From Gonatopus flavifemur (Eukaryota; Arthropoda; Insecta; Hymenoptera; Dryinidae): DNA of 64,000 nucleotides. Position 1 is the first letter of the stretch. Every line of letters starts with the position of its first letter. The stretch is taken from the NCBI GenBank assembly GCA_018340375.1, contig JAFFJZ010000007.1, positions 21,736,001-21,800,000 of the forward strand, in the 5' to 3' direction. The notes under the pieces are model-generated. The model was given only the letters and a program-made list of their open reading frames with translations. It was not told the origin of the DNA and searched no databases. Below, in pieces: positions 20,960-33,709 of this stretch. The translations under genes and the position numbers were made by a program.

Positions 20960-21350
20960 AGGAATGGTTCTGCATTCTTGAGCAACGAAATGTGAATTTT
21001 AGTGATGAGGAACCAATAGACACAATTCGAATCGGTTTTGAAGTGAGAAAACAAAAAGGGGTAGCAGCAACGCGGATGGTTCCCTGCACAACGGTGGCAA
21101 TTGTGGTGTATCGGAGGGTGGGAGACGCGGGCGTCGCGACGCTTTCGGTAGCGCCAGGAACTAAAACTCCAGGCGCCATGGCGCACCAGTACTGAGTCCG
21201 CAATCGTGGCGAGCGTACACGCGTAACTCGTACGCACGGATTGTGTGTCTGTGTAGTGTGTGCGTATTTATTATCTTGATACGCATCGCCGGTATAACTG
21301 TTCGCGCGCAAAGTGTGCTTAAACGTTCGAATATATGTTACACTCATTTC
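20960..21350. promoter_or_regulatory. CpG-rich patch, possible host promoter or first exon
   Basis: The most GC- and CpG-rich non-repetitive stretch of the left half (for example gtgcgccatggcgcctgg around 21173-21190). Long frames run through it on both strands (20944-21195 +, 20895-21347 -), which a CpG-rich patch produces by chance. On the minus strand an ATG near 21180 has a strong context (gcgccatgg). I could not identify a protein or a consistent splice pattern, so this is a candidate only. Confidence 0.25.
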
Positions 21351-22307
21351 AGTGCATCCATATTACAATATGTGATTCGTTATCCACGAAAAACTGATAC
21401 TTGTTGAATGTTATGTGTCAATCAAGTGGCCAATTGCACGCGTAATGTGTCGATTGTGTAATTGGTATATAATGAATACAGTGTGTCATGGATTGGACAA
21501 AGTTCCAAGGGCTTCGAACCGACTGAATAAAGGTCTATTTTACTGATATTGAGGATGGATTAAATGAAAACACGTTTTCGAGTCTTCATCTCCTCTCCCT
21601 ACTTTTCGTACTTGTTAATTCACTGCCGGTTCTCGGTATTTATGAAATTTTTGGATTATATAGTCCAAAATAAATTGGACATAGCGCTAAATACCGCTGG
21701 CAAATTTTGTTTCACGTGAGAAGATGGGTGTTCAGAGTGGTCATTGATGTGATTCGTAATTTCATGAGACCGGCTTAACGAGGTGGACGAGTTTTTCTCT
21801 TGATTGACAATTGCTTAATTCTTCACATCCGAATTCATGAATGATAAGTAACGTTCCGCTGAACTTCCAAGAAACGTGATCTTTATGTGTCGATTGAGAG
21901 AATTGGAATTATTCATATCGTGTCTCTCATCGTTAGAGATTCCCATTATAAAAACATCCAGTTCAATCAATTGTTCTCGATGTTACATTCGGAAGGAATG
22001 TGCATGTAGGATCTTCTTCGATCGTCTTCAAAAATGAATTTGTCGATATAACCAGAGGACATGGCTTGTTTCCTATGTACGCGAATGTAAATAGCGCGAA
22101 TCTTATTCGTCCTTGTCTTCATATTTTCAGGTTCATTTTATTTCACTGATATCGGGTGTATCTTTGATCGAATGAAGACTTAGAAAGTGATGGTTTGAAA
22201 AATGATAAACTTGGGCAGAAGTTCATTAATTTTGTAAATAGTGGCATTCTTATATATTCGCATATCGATATAACAAGGATTATGGGAATGATATTCCCCA
22301 AGATGAA
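21351..22307. other. no gene recognised
   Basis: No supported coding frame, foldback or tandem repeat was seen between the CpG-rich patch and the next element. Confidence 0.3.
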
Positions 22308-22694
22308 CACCACTGAAAAAATTTTTTTATGAAAAACTATTGAGAAAAGCAATAGTTTTTAATGAGCGTTTTGAATCGGTAATTCACTATGGATCTATAG
22401 TTTTCAATGATACATATAGTTTTGAATGGAGAATGAACTATACTATAACAATAGTATGTAATAGTGTAAGAATTTACTATAGCAAACTATGAGAGGAATC
22501 ATACCATTGAAAACTATTGAGAACCGTTGCTATTGAGAAGTCATACTCCTATTCAAAACCACAAAAACTATCAGAAACTACAGATTCATATTGAATTACC
22601 GATTGAAAACTATAGGTGTTAGTGAATTACCTATTCAGAGCGCTCATTCAATACTATTCATATTCTATGGGAAATCATGATTTTTCCTGTGGTG
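22308..22694. mobile_element. CACCACTGAAAAAAT-ended foldback of AAACTATTG words
   Basis: 387 bp with ends caccactgaaaaaat and tttttcctgtggtg. The interior repeats aaactattga, caatagttt, ctatagtttt and aaaactatag in both orientations. It is non-coding and probably related to the CAC...GTG class. Confidence 0.75.
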
Positions 22695-22954
22695 ACCCGC
22701 AGTTCTCTATAGAAAATTTTGAGCAGGGAAATATTCAAAATATTGACATCTGAAGTATAAGGAATAACTTGAATAAAGAGTACTGAAAAAAAATCTCTCC
22801 AGAATATTGTCAGAATGTCCTAGTGATATCTCATGTTATCTTCTCTGTGGTTAAGATCGCCAGAATCTTTCCAGAACATCTCACCCAATGTCACTGAGAT
22901 AAAACATCTCAGTAATGCTCTGAGAATATCCTTGAAGCATTTTGGAAGATTTTT

Positions 22955-23138
22955 CACAGTAAAAAGTAAAACTTGAAGTGATCCCGAATATCAGCTTAAA
23001 AATGCAGCCAAAAGTAGCGCCTATCCCAACTGGAATTCAGTCTTTTTCATTGCTTCCTTTCAGTTGGAATAGGCGCTACTTTTGGCTGCATTTTTGAGCT
23101 GATATTCGGGATTACTTTAAGTTTCACTCTTTACTGTG
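22955..23138. mobile_element. near-perfect 184-bp palindrome, CACAGTAAAAAG ends
   Basis: The left arm (cacagtaaaaagtaaaactt, then aatgcagccaaaagtagcgc) is complemented almost base for base by the right arm. The loop is about 40 bp and the flanks are TT on both sides. It is non-coding. A transcript would form a hairpin of about 70 bp. Confidence 0.85.
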
Positions 23139-23203
23139 TTGTTATTCGGATTGTAAATCTTGATTGTTTCAACGTTGAAGTATTTGACAAAAATTTACAC
23201 ACT

Positions 23204-23358
23204 GTGAAAATTATTCGGAATTTTTCCATACCTATGTAAAGAAATTTCTCCATACTTGTACGTGAGAAGCAAATTCCCGTACACGTGTAGGAATTTTCAC
23301 ATAAAAATATATGAAAATTATTTTCCGCAATATTTACGGAAGATTTCCTATCCATGTA
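23204..23358. mobile_element. truncated CACTGTGAAAA element (half copy)
   Basis: Matches the left half of the element at 19918 (cactgtgaaaattattcgg, cttgtacgtgagaagcaaat, tttcctatccatgta). It ends where the CCCACACA element begins at 23359, and no right end is found beyond that. Confidence 0.6.
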
Positions 23359-23663
23359 CCCACACAACATTTCAGTTCTAAAAGATATCTCAAGCCAAAT
23401 TTAAGAAGTCTTATGCAACATGAAAGGATATCTTTAAGAGATCTAAAACAGTTCTTACTTCTAAAAGATTTCTATAAGATGTCTAAAAGATTTAATCTCG
23501 GAAGAAAAGTTTTAGATCTTCTAAAAGACATCTTTTAGATGTCTTTTAGGAGTGAGAACTATTTTAGACATCTTGAGGATATCTTCTCATGTTGCGTAAG
23601 ACTTCTTAAACTTTTCTGAACAGTTCTTCAAGATATTTTGAAGACCAAAAATCCTGTGTGGGG
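23359..23663. mobile_element. CCCACACA-ended foldback of AGATATCTT words
   Basis: 305 bp bounded by cccacacaacatttcagtt and aaaatcctgtgtggg. The interior is a chain of aaaagatatct, ctaaaagacatctttt and agatgtcttttag words in both orientations, with aagtcttatgcaacatg and its complement near both sides. A related array is at 55.0-55.86 kb. It is non-coding. Confidence 0.75.
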
Positions 23664-25115
23664 AAGGTGCCAGCGAGCTTTTTCGGTTGTACTCTACAAG
23701 GATTACATTTCAAAACTTCGATGGAGTCTACTTGTGGAATCTAAAAATAATATTTTGAAACAAAATTGTGTGTAAAATTATGAACGAGGCATTTGCAAAA
23801 AATGAAAATGTGCGATATCTCGTTGACCTTTAATTGGTATCGTTATTTTCGTGGAAATTTTTCGAATTTGATTATTGTTCATTCCTTGGTACTATTCCCA
23901 CCTCAAAGAGACGGAGACATACTAAATGAAGAAATTTGTGGGCACATGATGTCCTTAAATCCATTTAATTGGGAGATTTGAAACATTAAATTTTTTTCCC
24001 GAGTGGTATCACAAACCGCGATACCAATTAAGAGTTAATGATACATTTCAAGGAGATTCGATCGATTTTCAAATTTCCATATTACCTTATTGGGCCCGCC
24101 ATCTTGAGTTTTAAAACCTTACGCTGCATGCAGCGACCCTGAAACCTCAATGATGAACTTCAAGAGAATCTGATCAATTTTGAAGTTCACATTCACTGTA
24201 TTGAGTCCAACATTAACTTTTGACTCATAGTCAACCACTTCGAAAACTTTTGAAGAAAGTATAGTGAATGAACATTTTTAGGAAAATAAATGAAATTCAC
24301 AAAAAATGATACACTAGGGATAGTGATTCAGAAAAAGTATTTAGTCTTCATAGATTCGCATAAAATTTAGATAAGAATTCGATATAATTTCCATATAAAA
24401 GAATCGATTCTTCATGAATTGATTCCAAATCATCATTCCTATGATACACCATATCATGAATAATATATTTCATACACTCTCATTTAGATGTTGTGATTTT
24501 AAACAATGATATTTCACGTGATTTTGCTAAAAAGTCTAATTTTACGTGACAGAAAATTGTGAAAAGTGACAAAAATTTGTGTCAAGTTACCTGATGTTGA
24601 ATTGGTTGAAATATTACCAACGATATGTCATGTGATTCTACATAAAATTTTTTTGCAGTGAAGGTACAAATATTGTTAGGAAAGCTTTGATCACCTTAGG
24701 AGGAATGAGATAGGATAAACAGTAAGAACGAGAGAGAGAAACATTTCTAACAACGATAAAGCACCAGCTCTTATCGTGTAGATTCTTGAAAAATACCTCA
24801 ATAATTTCTTGAGGATCCTCTCAGGGGACACCGACCCAGTTCGGTAAAAGCACGTGGGAGTCATACTGTGTAATATATTCAGGACGATTCGCTAGTCATC
24901 TTAAAGTATTTTTAGATTGATCTTGCTTTACAATCTGATCAAATTGTTAATATTCAAAACATCATATGATGTATGAATGATACCGATGTGAGTGCCTAAG
25001 AAAAAGTCTATACTGAATCCTGATGTTTCAATCCCGGTATGTTAAACGAATTTCGGGGTTGACTTTCACAGCATTCAAACGGTGTTGATTCCGACACCGT
25101 TTTTTTTTGACAGTA
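23664..25115. other. no gene; diverged tandem duplication at 24.0-24.2 kb
   Basis: Bases 24050-24115 and 24165-24220 are diverged direct copies (gatcgattttcaaatttcca against gatcaattttgaagttcaca, each followed by ttattgggcccgcc or tattgagtccaac). This looks like an old dispersed repeat. No gene is supported. Confidence 0.35.
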
Positions 25116-25345
25116 CACAGTAAAAATTTTATATTAGATATGAGCATATTTATATTGTACTTTTCGGATATATTTGATAATGTCGCTATGAACCACAAGT
25201 ATACGAGCATTCGCCATACTCTCTCGTGAGGATGAAGATAAATTTCTTATAATTTGAAATAAATATAATTCTGAGCCTCATAATAAAGTATATCCCACAA
25301 GTACCATAAAAATATAGTAATCTTTGATATAAACCTCTCTCTGTG
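25116..25345. mobile_element. CACAG-ended element, TA duplication
   Basis: 230 bp with ends cacagtaaaaattttatat and atataaacctctctctgtg, flanked by TA (25114-25115 and 25346-25347). The interior is weakly structured and non-coding. Confidence 0.6.
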
Positions 25346-25962
25346 TACAGTGAACATTTTATAAGTTGAAAGCTTCTAGAAAGGTTTTAGAAGGCCTGCG
25401 CAAAACTTTTGAATCAATTCTTTTCTGAAACTCTCTCAAAAGTGCTCTACAGGACATTTGAAACCTGTCTAGAAGATATCGGGGGACAAAAGATGTTTAT
25501 TGAGTGATTGAGAGAAGAACAACGCTATTGCGTCACAGCGCCGAAGAGGTTAATATCATCATGTTCTTTATGGCTGGTACTTGTGGGGAAAGAATGGATT
25601 CATTATGTCTTGATTATCGCGTATATTATAGGTTCAAGATTTTTAATATAATAATTATTATTATTGTTTTGATTGATAAAAATTACGGCTTTATACAAAA
25701 TTTGTTCTCCACTTTTGTTCATATTTTATGTTTTTTTGCGGAAATTTCATATCAATTCCAATAAAAAGTAATCGATAGTTTTGGAATTTATGGTGTCGCG
25801 TTAATTGTCTTTTTAGTACTGATCAGAAATATTTCGAAATATTCGTGACCGAGGGAAAACTTTTATTTCCGGTGATGATTATCATGATAAAACAGTGAGA
25901 ATAATGATGGTTATCTGGGAAACATATTCTATAAGAATTGGGGAGATGAATGAGTTGCCTAC

Positions 25963-26106
25963 CAGGGACTGTAACGTTATTCACTCTCGTTACTCATTAT
26001 AGGATAAGATCTATATAATAAATATATAATTTGTGTACAATATATATATTATTATATATTTTTTATATAGAATGAGTAATGAAAGCGAATAACCTTATAG
26101 TCCCTG
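25963..26106. mobile_element. hAT MITE, 144 bp, exact 8-bp duplication
   Basis: The ends are cagggactgtaacgttattc and its inverse (gaataaccttatagtccctg). The flanking ttgcctac occurs at 25955-25962 and 26107-26114. The loop is AT-rich. It is non-coding. Confidence 0.93.
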
Positions 26107-26172
26107 TTGCCTACAGATAATAGCGATCCCGTAAATCGATCAGAATTGTGTGGTGACGTGAAGGGTAAATAT

Positions 26173-26506
26173 TAGGAGTGTGGGAGTAGTGATTTTTTCG
26201 AGTCGAGTCGAGTAATTCGAGTCGAAATTCACCGAGTACTCGAAAATTTTTCGAGTATCTGGTAGATTTTCGAGTACTCGAAAAGTATATAATATATATG
26301 AATATCAATATAATCTATATGTGATAGTTGATAACAATCCCTTACGTTCTCTAAGAATATTCGACCCTTTGCAAATGATAATTCATGATAATTCTAAGAT
26401 AATCGACAAATCACTCGAAGATTATCGAGTAGCTCGAAAATTTCGAGTAGTACAAAATTCTCGACTCGACTCGAGAATACTTGCAAATTTCGAGTACTCG
26501 CACCTA
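26173..26506. mobile_element. hAT-type TCGAG word-array MITE, exact 8-bp duplication
   Basis: 334 bp with ends taggagtgtgggagtag and tactcgcaccta. The flanks gtaaatat at 26165-26172 and 26507-26514 are identical. The interior is a chain of cgagtcgag, cgagtactcg and ctcgaaaa words that are self-complementary. It shows that word-array interiors also occur with hAT-like 8-bp duplications. Confidence 0.9.
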
Positions 26507-26639
26507 GTAAATATATGAAATTTTTCTTCATGTAATTGTATCTTTTGGAGATTTGAAGAAGAAATTTATTTTGTAGAATATTAACGTTGTGTGATTATTC
26601 TCAAATTCATAACGAATAATATCATGTAAAATTGACAGA

Positions 26640-27755
26640 ATTTCGAGTTTTTATTTATTTATTTATTTATTTATTTTGTTTATACGGGTATAAAAGACCC
26701 TTTGGTACATAGAATATACATTATTTGAACCACATTATATATATCATGCATCAAAGCATTAAGCATCATGTTAAGCTCGACTACATGCATCTTATATTAC
26801 AACAACAGTTAACGTGTATAATTATAGGTGAAAAGGACAATTAGATATTAAATTTGACAAATAAGAGAAAGAGAATTCCTAAGATCAGAATGAGATGAAA
26901 ATAATTCAAGCACATCACTGTAAGAATTTGCTAGGATAGATATCCGATTTACCGGATCAGAATAACCGTATCTCGATTTATAAGAAATTGGATTGAACAA
27001 TTTAGGGCGCCTCAATAAACGAGAAGGGACATTAAAACGTACAAGTCCAAGCAGTTGAGGGCAGCGAATTTTCCCATTAACAATTTTATACAAAAATAAA
27101 AAATCATTGAACAAACGACGTGATTCCAAGGGAGGCAAGTTAAGTAGAGCCATAATCAATGAGTAATCATGACAAGTGACGCTCAACGGACGGCCTATCT
27201 GATAGGCAGCAAAACGCAGAAACTTATGCTGAACTCTTTCCAAGTCTGTACAATCCCGAATTAAATGAGGACTCCAAATTTGAGACGCATACTCAAGATG
27301 AGGTCTAACTAAAGTACAATACAGTGTTCGAAGTGCAACAGGATCACGAAAATCTTTACAAACGCGCTTGATGAATCCGAGAGATTTCATGGAAGTACCA
27401 ACTATGTGATTGTAATGATCTGAGAAGTTAAAACGAGAGTCAAATGAAACTCCAAGATCACGAACAGTATTTATAGGTGATAACAGAGAATGAGACAAGT
27501 TATAAGGGAAATAAATAGCATTTTTACCTCTATGAAATCTCATCACATGGCATTTAGTGAGATTTAATGACATATTAGATAGCACACACCAAGATTGTAA
27601 CCGATTCAAATCAGATTGCAGATTTCGAGCATCTCTGTGAGTTCTTATAATCATAAACAGTTTCAGGTCATCAGCAAAAAGAAGATGTGTGCAGCACTTG
27701 AAAATCGTAGAGATATCATTAATGAAAATAATAAATAATAAAGGACCTAGTTTTT
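26640..27755 (-). mobile_element. jockey/CR1-like LINE, 5'-truncated
   Basis: A minus-strand non-LTR element of about 1.1 kb. Its 3' end is a (TAAA)n-type tail, read as (ATTT)n on the plus strand at 26652-26677. Protein similarity stops at about 27750, directly upstream of the reverse transcriptase motif LGPLLFIIF, showing 5' truncation within the polymerase. A clear target duplication was not found. Confidence 0.85.
26848..27755 (-). pseudogene. LINE reverse transcriptase C-terminal half (jockey/CR1-like)
   Basis: An open minus-strand frame. The reverse transcriptase part shows LGPLLFIIFINDIS, then the active-site LLFADDLKLF about 40 residues later. It is followed by the thumb and C-terminal region typical of jockey and CR1 elements: RDLGVSFDSRFNFSDH, LRTLYCTLVRPHLEYASQIW and a final RYGYSDPVNRIS. 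The first 30 codons of the longest frame (27756-27840) have no similarity and are flanking DNA. The endonuclease and fingers are absent. No internal stop occurs in about 300 codons, so the insertion is fairly recent although dead on arrival. Confidence 0.88.
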
Positions 27756-28659
27756 GAAAATTCATTGCTAAAGCAAGGCAGTTTATCGTTTGATATGTTG
27801 GTGTTGGAATTGAAAATTTTGGGAGGTCTACTTTTTTCATATTCCCCGCACTTTAAACATTATATTCCGACATGGGAGGATTTTTTAAACGAATCAAATG
27901 AAACTTTTTAAAACCTTCGAAATAAAGTTGAAGAAATTCTGAGAAGGGTCGAAATGTCGATGTTTTTTATACACAGAATATCTAGTTTCTATCGGTATTT
28001 TATAAAACTCGATGAAAGCTAGATATAAAAGTATCATTTATCTGTATGTATGATTTAAATTTTATATATATTTGATTTAAAAACTACCTGCTTCTTCTGA
28101 TTGGAAATCAATACAAAAAAATATACCTCAAATCAATCAATCAATACTCTTGTATTTCCATTCAATTCTCCATTACATCGTATTGCAAAAAATAATGGTG
28201 ATTCTAGAAAATAATCGACTGTTTTTTATAGGAATTTTATGCAATTTCTATAGATTTTTATAAAATATCAATGAACATTGTACATGTTCTCTATAAAATA
28301 TAATGTATTCTGCCTAGCATTCTCATCAGTAGTTGATAAATTTCCGCTACATTCAGACTTCTTTTTCTAGTTAATGAGAATTTAATAGGTTCGAAACATT
28401 GAGAAGAATGATCCTAAAATCAGTGATTTTGTCAGTGGTTTCCATATAATATATGCACAAAATGTAGTTTTCATATGAACGTATTCTTTTATTTCATTTC
28501 AACCCCCTGTACCTCGGAAACCAATCGTGTGCTCCGCGTAAAATGCTAATCGTTTCGTTTTATCATGATAATGTATCATTTGACATACGAAACACTTTGA
28601 ATTCGGAGAATCTGAGAATCATTCTTTGAATGGATTGAAAAATTACTCTGACACTTTTT

Positions 28660-29155
28660 GGAGCACTTCGAATGAAATTTCAAATATTTGGAAGAATGTA
28701 TTCAAGAATCAATATTAACATAAACCAGAGGGCTCCACCCCCTGACTGCTTCGCTTCGCTCAGCAGTCTAACCCCCTTCGCTCATTTTGAACAAATCGTG
28801 CCCTACATATGCTCGCATTCTCTTGCATCTTCAACAATTCAGATGTCCAGGGATATATGAAAAGACACTCATCGATTTTTCGCTCGACTGGAAATATTTT
28901 TGATGTAACATTCAGAGAACCTACAACTAATTGCCTACTATTTTTCATACAATGTTCGAATGATTTGGAAACATATTTCTCAACAACTGCAGAATTCGGA
29001 CAACTGCCCTAGTGAAAATGGAGCGGATAAAATCCTGGATAAAAATTAAATGGTCTTTCGGGAGGGGTCCGAGGAAGGTTCCCTATGAATTTCAACCAAT
29101 TTGATCACCCGGTCCAGAGTTATCCCGAACACAGACAGACAGACAACCCCACGGA
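28660..29155. repeat. dispersed non-coding repeat with TGTCTGTC motif (minus)
   Basis: Contains the hairpin gactgcttcgcttcgctcag followed by cagtc (28743-28767) and, further right, cagacagacagaca (29131-29144). Upstream of this is the phrase cctatgaatttcaacc (29081-29096), which resembles text at 36.69 and 37.27 kb (atataagtttcaacctgatt). Family unknown. No coding frame is supported. Confidence 0.4.
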
Positions 29156-29168
29156 TTATCAATCAGTA

Positions 29169-29380
29169 CACAGAAAAAGAAACTATCTTGTATCAAGACA
29201 ATATTGTTTTCGTTATATATGAAACACGGATTGTCTCAGTTCAATGCAATTTGTTTTGAATCAAACACAGCACAAAACAAAATTCTTGATTCAAAGCAAG
29301 TTGCATTGAACTGAGACAATCCGTGTTTCATATATAACGAAAACAATATTTTCTTGATACAAGATAGTTTTTTTTCTGCG
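29169..29380. mobile_element. near-perfect 212-bp foldback, CACAGAAAAA ends, TA duplication
   Basis: The arms cover about 80 bp each (gaaactatcttgtatcaaga; gaaacacggattgtctcagt) with almost no mismatches. Flanked by TA at 29167-29168 and 29381-29382. It is non-coding. The arm identity suggests a young copy or recent arm correction. Confidence 0.9.
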
Positions 29381-29821
29381 TATTCAATGAAATGAAAAAC
29401 TATCCAACTCCCAATTGGATTACTCAAATATTTTAGAAGATACGGTCAGAGGGTACGATAGCGGGTGCAATAGGCACTCCGTGCTGGGTGTACTACGTAT
29501 ACCGATGAGTGCCTAAAAATATGAGATAAATCACTATATTTGAGGAAATGTGTTTTGAGTTGATGCGAGAATTGGATCCAGTTCAAGGACACAATCACTT
29601 CCTCTGAAGTTCAAGGATTAGTTGTTGGAATTTCAAAGATGGAGTTGAACAAATTTTTCATCAGAAAATTATAAAAGCTTATTCACATTCGAAATGGATC
29701 ATATTATAATTTTGACATTCTGATGAACTCATCAGAACATTTATTCATTTATTAGACTCATCAATGTTGCCCATAGCTCGAAATCCTGAATATTCTTGTT
29801 GCAATGAAAATTCAGTGAGTG

Positions 29822-30059
29822 CGCGGAGAAAAATAAAGAAGTATATTTTACTTCATACAATTGGTCAACATTTTGTGTTAGCTCTTACGATATTTTCAGC
29901 ATGGCTTACTCCTTACGAAGTAAGTCTTTCTTGAAAATTAGTCAAAAGTACTCCAATGGAGTAACTTCTGCTCCAAAAATAGTCATCCATACACTGACTG
30001 GGCACTGTAGTAAGAGCTACCGCGATTGGAATAGCAGTTACCCCTCATTTTTCTTCGTG
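29822..30059. mobile_element. CGCGGAGAAAAAT-ended element with TG duplication
   Basis: 238 bp with ends cgcggagaaaaataaagaag and cctcatttttcttcgtg, flanked by TG at 29820-29821 and 30060-30061. The interior carries gtaact/agttac and gtaagt/acttac words. It is non-coding. Confidence 0.7.
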
Positions 30060-33000
30060 TGTACAATGTATAATACATTAAATTAGTAATGTCGTTTTTT
30101 GACAGATTAAATTCCATTTCATAGAGAATACATCGAATTTTTATCAACATTTCAGAAGAATCTATACAAATTAGAATGTAAAAGATATTTGTGAATTTCC
30201 AAAAATAAAAATATGGTGAAAAACTTATGGATTCGTAAATTTCCAAATCGGGAATCGACAAATTTTCTTAGGAATTCTTCAACAATTTTCGTGACTTCCC
30301 AAAAAATATTGGTTAACTGACACATATTCTTTGGAATTTCACCAAAATTGTCTGAAAAACTCCCAGCAAATGTTTCCAAACTTTTTTTTGGAAGTTTTTT
30401 TCTACAGCTTAGATATTGTTACTAAGAGAAAAGGTTGGAATTCCTGCAGTGAATATGAAAACAGTAGGGAACGGATAAATTATTTCAAGAGCATATATTG
30501 TAATATGTCTTCGCGTATTACATTTCTCTGAAATCCGCATTGAATTGATGCGAAATTCTCGAAGCGTTCTTATTATGGAGTGAAAATATGTCCCGAAGAG
30601 AATTTGTTCGAAATAGTTCCCCAAACTGTTGCAAAGTGGAAGTTGAAAATATTAATTGAAGTTATCACAATGGGGACATAACAAATAGTACTACCATAGT
30701 GTATCATATGAGGCACCCAGTGGATCGAGTTTTACTTTTCAATTACTCCGTATTTGATTCACATTCTCAAATCTTTCGAAAGATGGAAATTATAATCCGA
30801 AGTAAAATATTGATATCAATGGTTCATGAAGCTAATCAATGAATTTGTTCTGGAGAAAAAGAAGAAGTTGGAAATATGTGACGCTATATGATCTGACAAA
30901 TCTTGTGATTCGTTAACAAAACCCACATGAAATTCATATTCCTATGTTTTGTTAATGGAATTGAGATATAACGAACAAATGTTATTTTTACCAACTGTGT
31001 GAGAATTTTTAAAAAGTTTTTTAAACCACGCCGCATAGAATTCTCATTTTCTGAACAAAATCGATTCAGTTTTACAAAAATAAACGTATAGATTTGCATC
31101 AAATATTCATAAAAATTCGATATATACACTATCAAATGAAATCTTTATCACTATCTTGAATAATTTCATTCTTAGGGAATTAAAAATCCATCACTCCCTT
31201 GCACTTATTTCTTGTATATTTCAGAACGTATCACACATGCGAGGATCTAAAATTATTTCTGTCCAATTAATGTAAAAAGAAATTTACAAGTCGTGAAAAA
31301 CATACTAAATCAATCAGATGATGAATATTATTCGACGATTTACGTGATTCATAGTAATAAATGATATAATTTGTTCATATTATATGAACATGCACAGTAT
31401 GTTTGCATAATCTAAAGGATAATATCAAATTATGTGTTCATATTCACTGAGCAAACAGTTCGCCACAATTGTTTTTCTGCAACGGCGAATAGCGACCTAC
31501 TAGGATGAAACAAAACGAGGGTGACAAAATCGATTTTGTTATCTTCAATTGAAATAACTGTTGACTGCAAAATTATTTATCACCATCATCTATTTATCTT
31601 CACAGAAACAGAATGTTCTTTCTAAAATTCAAATCATTATTTGTATATAATCAGTAAATTGTTATAATCCTGATGAGATTCTGATTATTTTTACGAAAAT
31701 TAACTATGTTTATTTTGAATGTGTCTCTTTAGTTTTGTTTAGTTTATTCATCAATTCAAATTCAATATCTATTTCAATCAAACAAACCTACCATATACGT
31801 GTGCATGTAATATTGTATGAATTATGATATCCGGAATTGTTATCATTAGGGTTGCAATCCACGAAGAAAGCAGTACAAGTGTACAGTATTGCTGTGACAC
31901 ATAATGATTACGTTTCGATTTTTTGTATTCAAGATAGAGCATGAAGATATCATTCACTTCACTCGCGTTAGGTCAAATTGTGAGAACACAGAGAAACTGC
32001 TGTCTCTTTTTGATTTCGGGATACGTGTACGATTGAGTGTTCATTTTACATTCAGAAATGCATAGACTTTAATAAATATTAAGTAAGTAAGTCTCGTTGA
32101 AGGCATTCTGGGTGTGTGTATAGATATTTAAAAATCAATATCCAATTGAAGAAGAATATTATCAAGTTTTCCGAATAACCATCGAAACTTGTGTTGCTCG
32201 TATGAATGGACATCGATTATTCATAAAGTGAGAAAAAGAGAATGTCGATTCACGCCAGTCAGAATTGAATTAGTAATTTGAAAAACCATTTGATGCGAGA
32301 ATTTGGATCAAATAATATTTTATACACAGAAAAAGTTCCTTCTCTCGTCGTAAACATGAAATCAATATTATGGCACATAAAATGTGTTATGTTGCTCCCC
32401 GTCATGAATTTTCCTCCTGTTGCATTGTTCCTTTTATCTTTGCATAATTCATCCAGCAAGTCCTTTCGATGATGTAATTTGGGATTGTTGTATGAAATAA
32501 TAATTGATTCAACTGATTGAATATTCGATTCTTTTCAACCAACGGATAGGTTTGGATTATATAATCTCTTTTACAAAGGAAATGTATGTATCTTGACAAG
32601 CAAGATTCATCTGCAGTATGAAAAAACAACTCGAGTTATCAAGTATGAGAATAAATGTAGATAAATTGTATATCATTGTGTTATGTATTCATCTCTACGT
32701 GATTAATGTAGGTAAGCCTCTATACCTAAGTTGGGCATAGTTTGTCGCAATTATTTCAACGTGAGAGTAAACTATGAGTTTGTAAATGGGATCTGACAGC
32801 ACCGACAGAAATTTTCGTACTCAAATGACCTATTAAGTTCTCACTGAGACTTGATATTCAGTACAACTATGAATAATGGGTAAAGATACGTTGTGAAGTC
32901 AGCTTTTGAGGTATAGTGGATCGAAAGAATACCTCCACACGTGAATTTTCGATATAATAGTGTAGAAATTGCGTATAATGGGAAATTTATATATAATTTA

Positions 33001-33700
33001 TATGTAGGTTTATTTTTGAAATATAATTCTGTAATAATACTGTTCTTTAACACAATAATTTCACGTAATTTTCGTACAGTTTATATATAAATTCTTGGGG
33101 AGTTACTTTTTTGGTCTACTGTAACCGTTAGTTGTGGTTATATTCAATCAGATTCATTTTTGAATACAATTCAAAAGGAAATACGCACAACTCACGCGAG
33201 TCTTTTTTCTCCACAAACGCAATGCAAAATTCATGTTCAATTAATGTTGCTGAAGTTTGAATCGTTTATTGAAACTAATTAACCATCGAATAAGATAATA
33301 TTCAACTATTGAAACCCAAAAATCTTGCAGTACATTATTTAAACGATGTTTCCAGTGGCAAAGAGTTGATTCGCAAAGATATGTAACGATGATTTATCAG
33401 ATTTCATGAGTTTTAATTTTCGTTTTGTTTCTATAAACGATTCAAACTTCGAGAACACTTCAATTATGCATAGTTCTTCACTTGGGTATCTGCTCATTAT
33501 GAATTTTTTCGACATAAATTCTGTTGAATCTATAAGAATGAATGACCGTTGTAATTGAATTTTCATTGATAAAACCATATTGCATACCACTCAAAGTCCT
33601 CCGTAAATCTTATCTTACATGGCTCTCACAGAATTTCTTCAAAATTCTTTATGTTCAAAGTCAATTTTTGATGAATTCGCATTATTTACTTTTTCAAAAC
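30060..33700. other. long AT-rich stretch without a recognised gene
   Basis: Only short frames without domains. No clear foldback with matched ends was found. It may be intronic or intergenic. Confidence 0.4.
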
Positions 33701-33709
33701 TGTTATATT

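Noticed and set aside
20821..21347. 138- and 150-codon minus-strand frames and an 83-codon plus-strand frame in the CpG-rich patch
   Set aside because: Three overlapping frames on two strands cannot all be real, and none shows a domain or a clear splice pattern. Kept only as a regional note.
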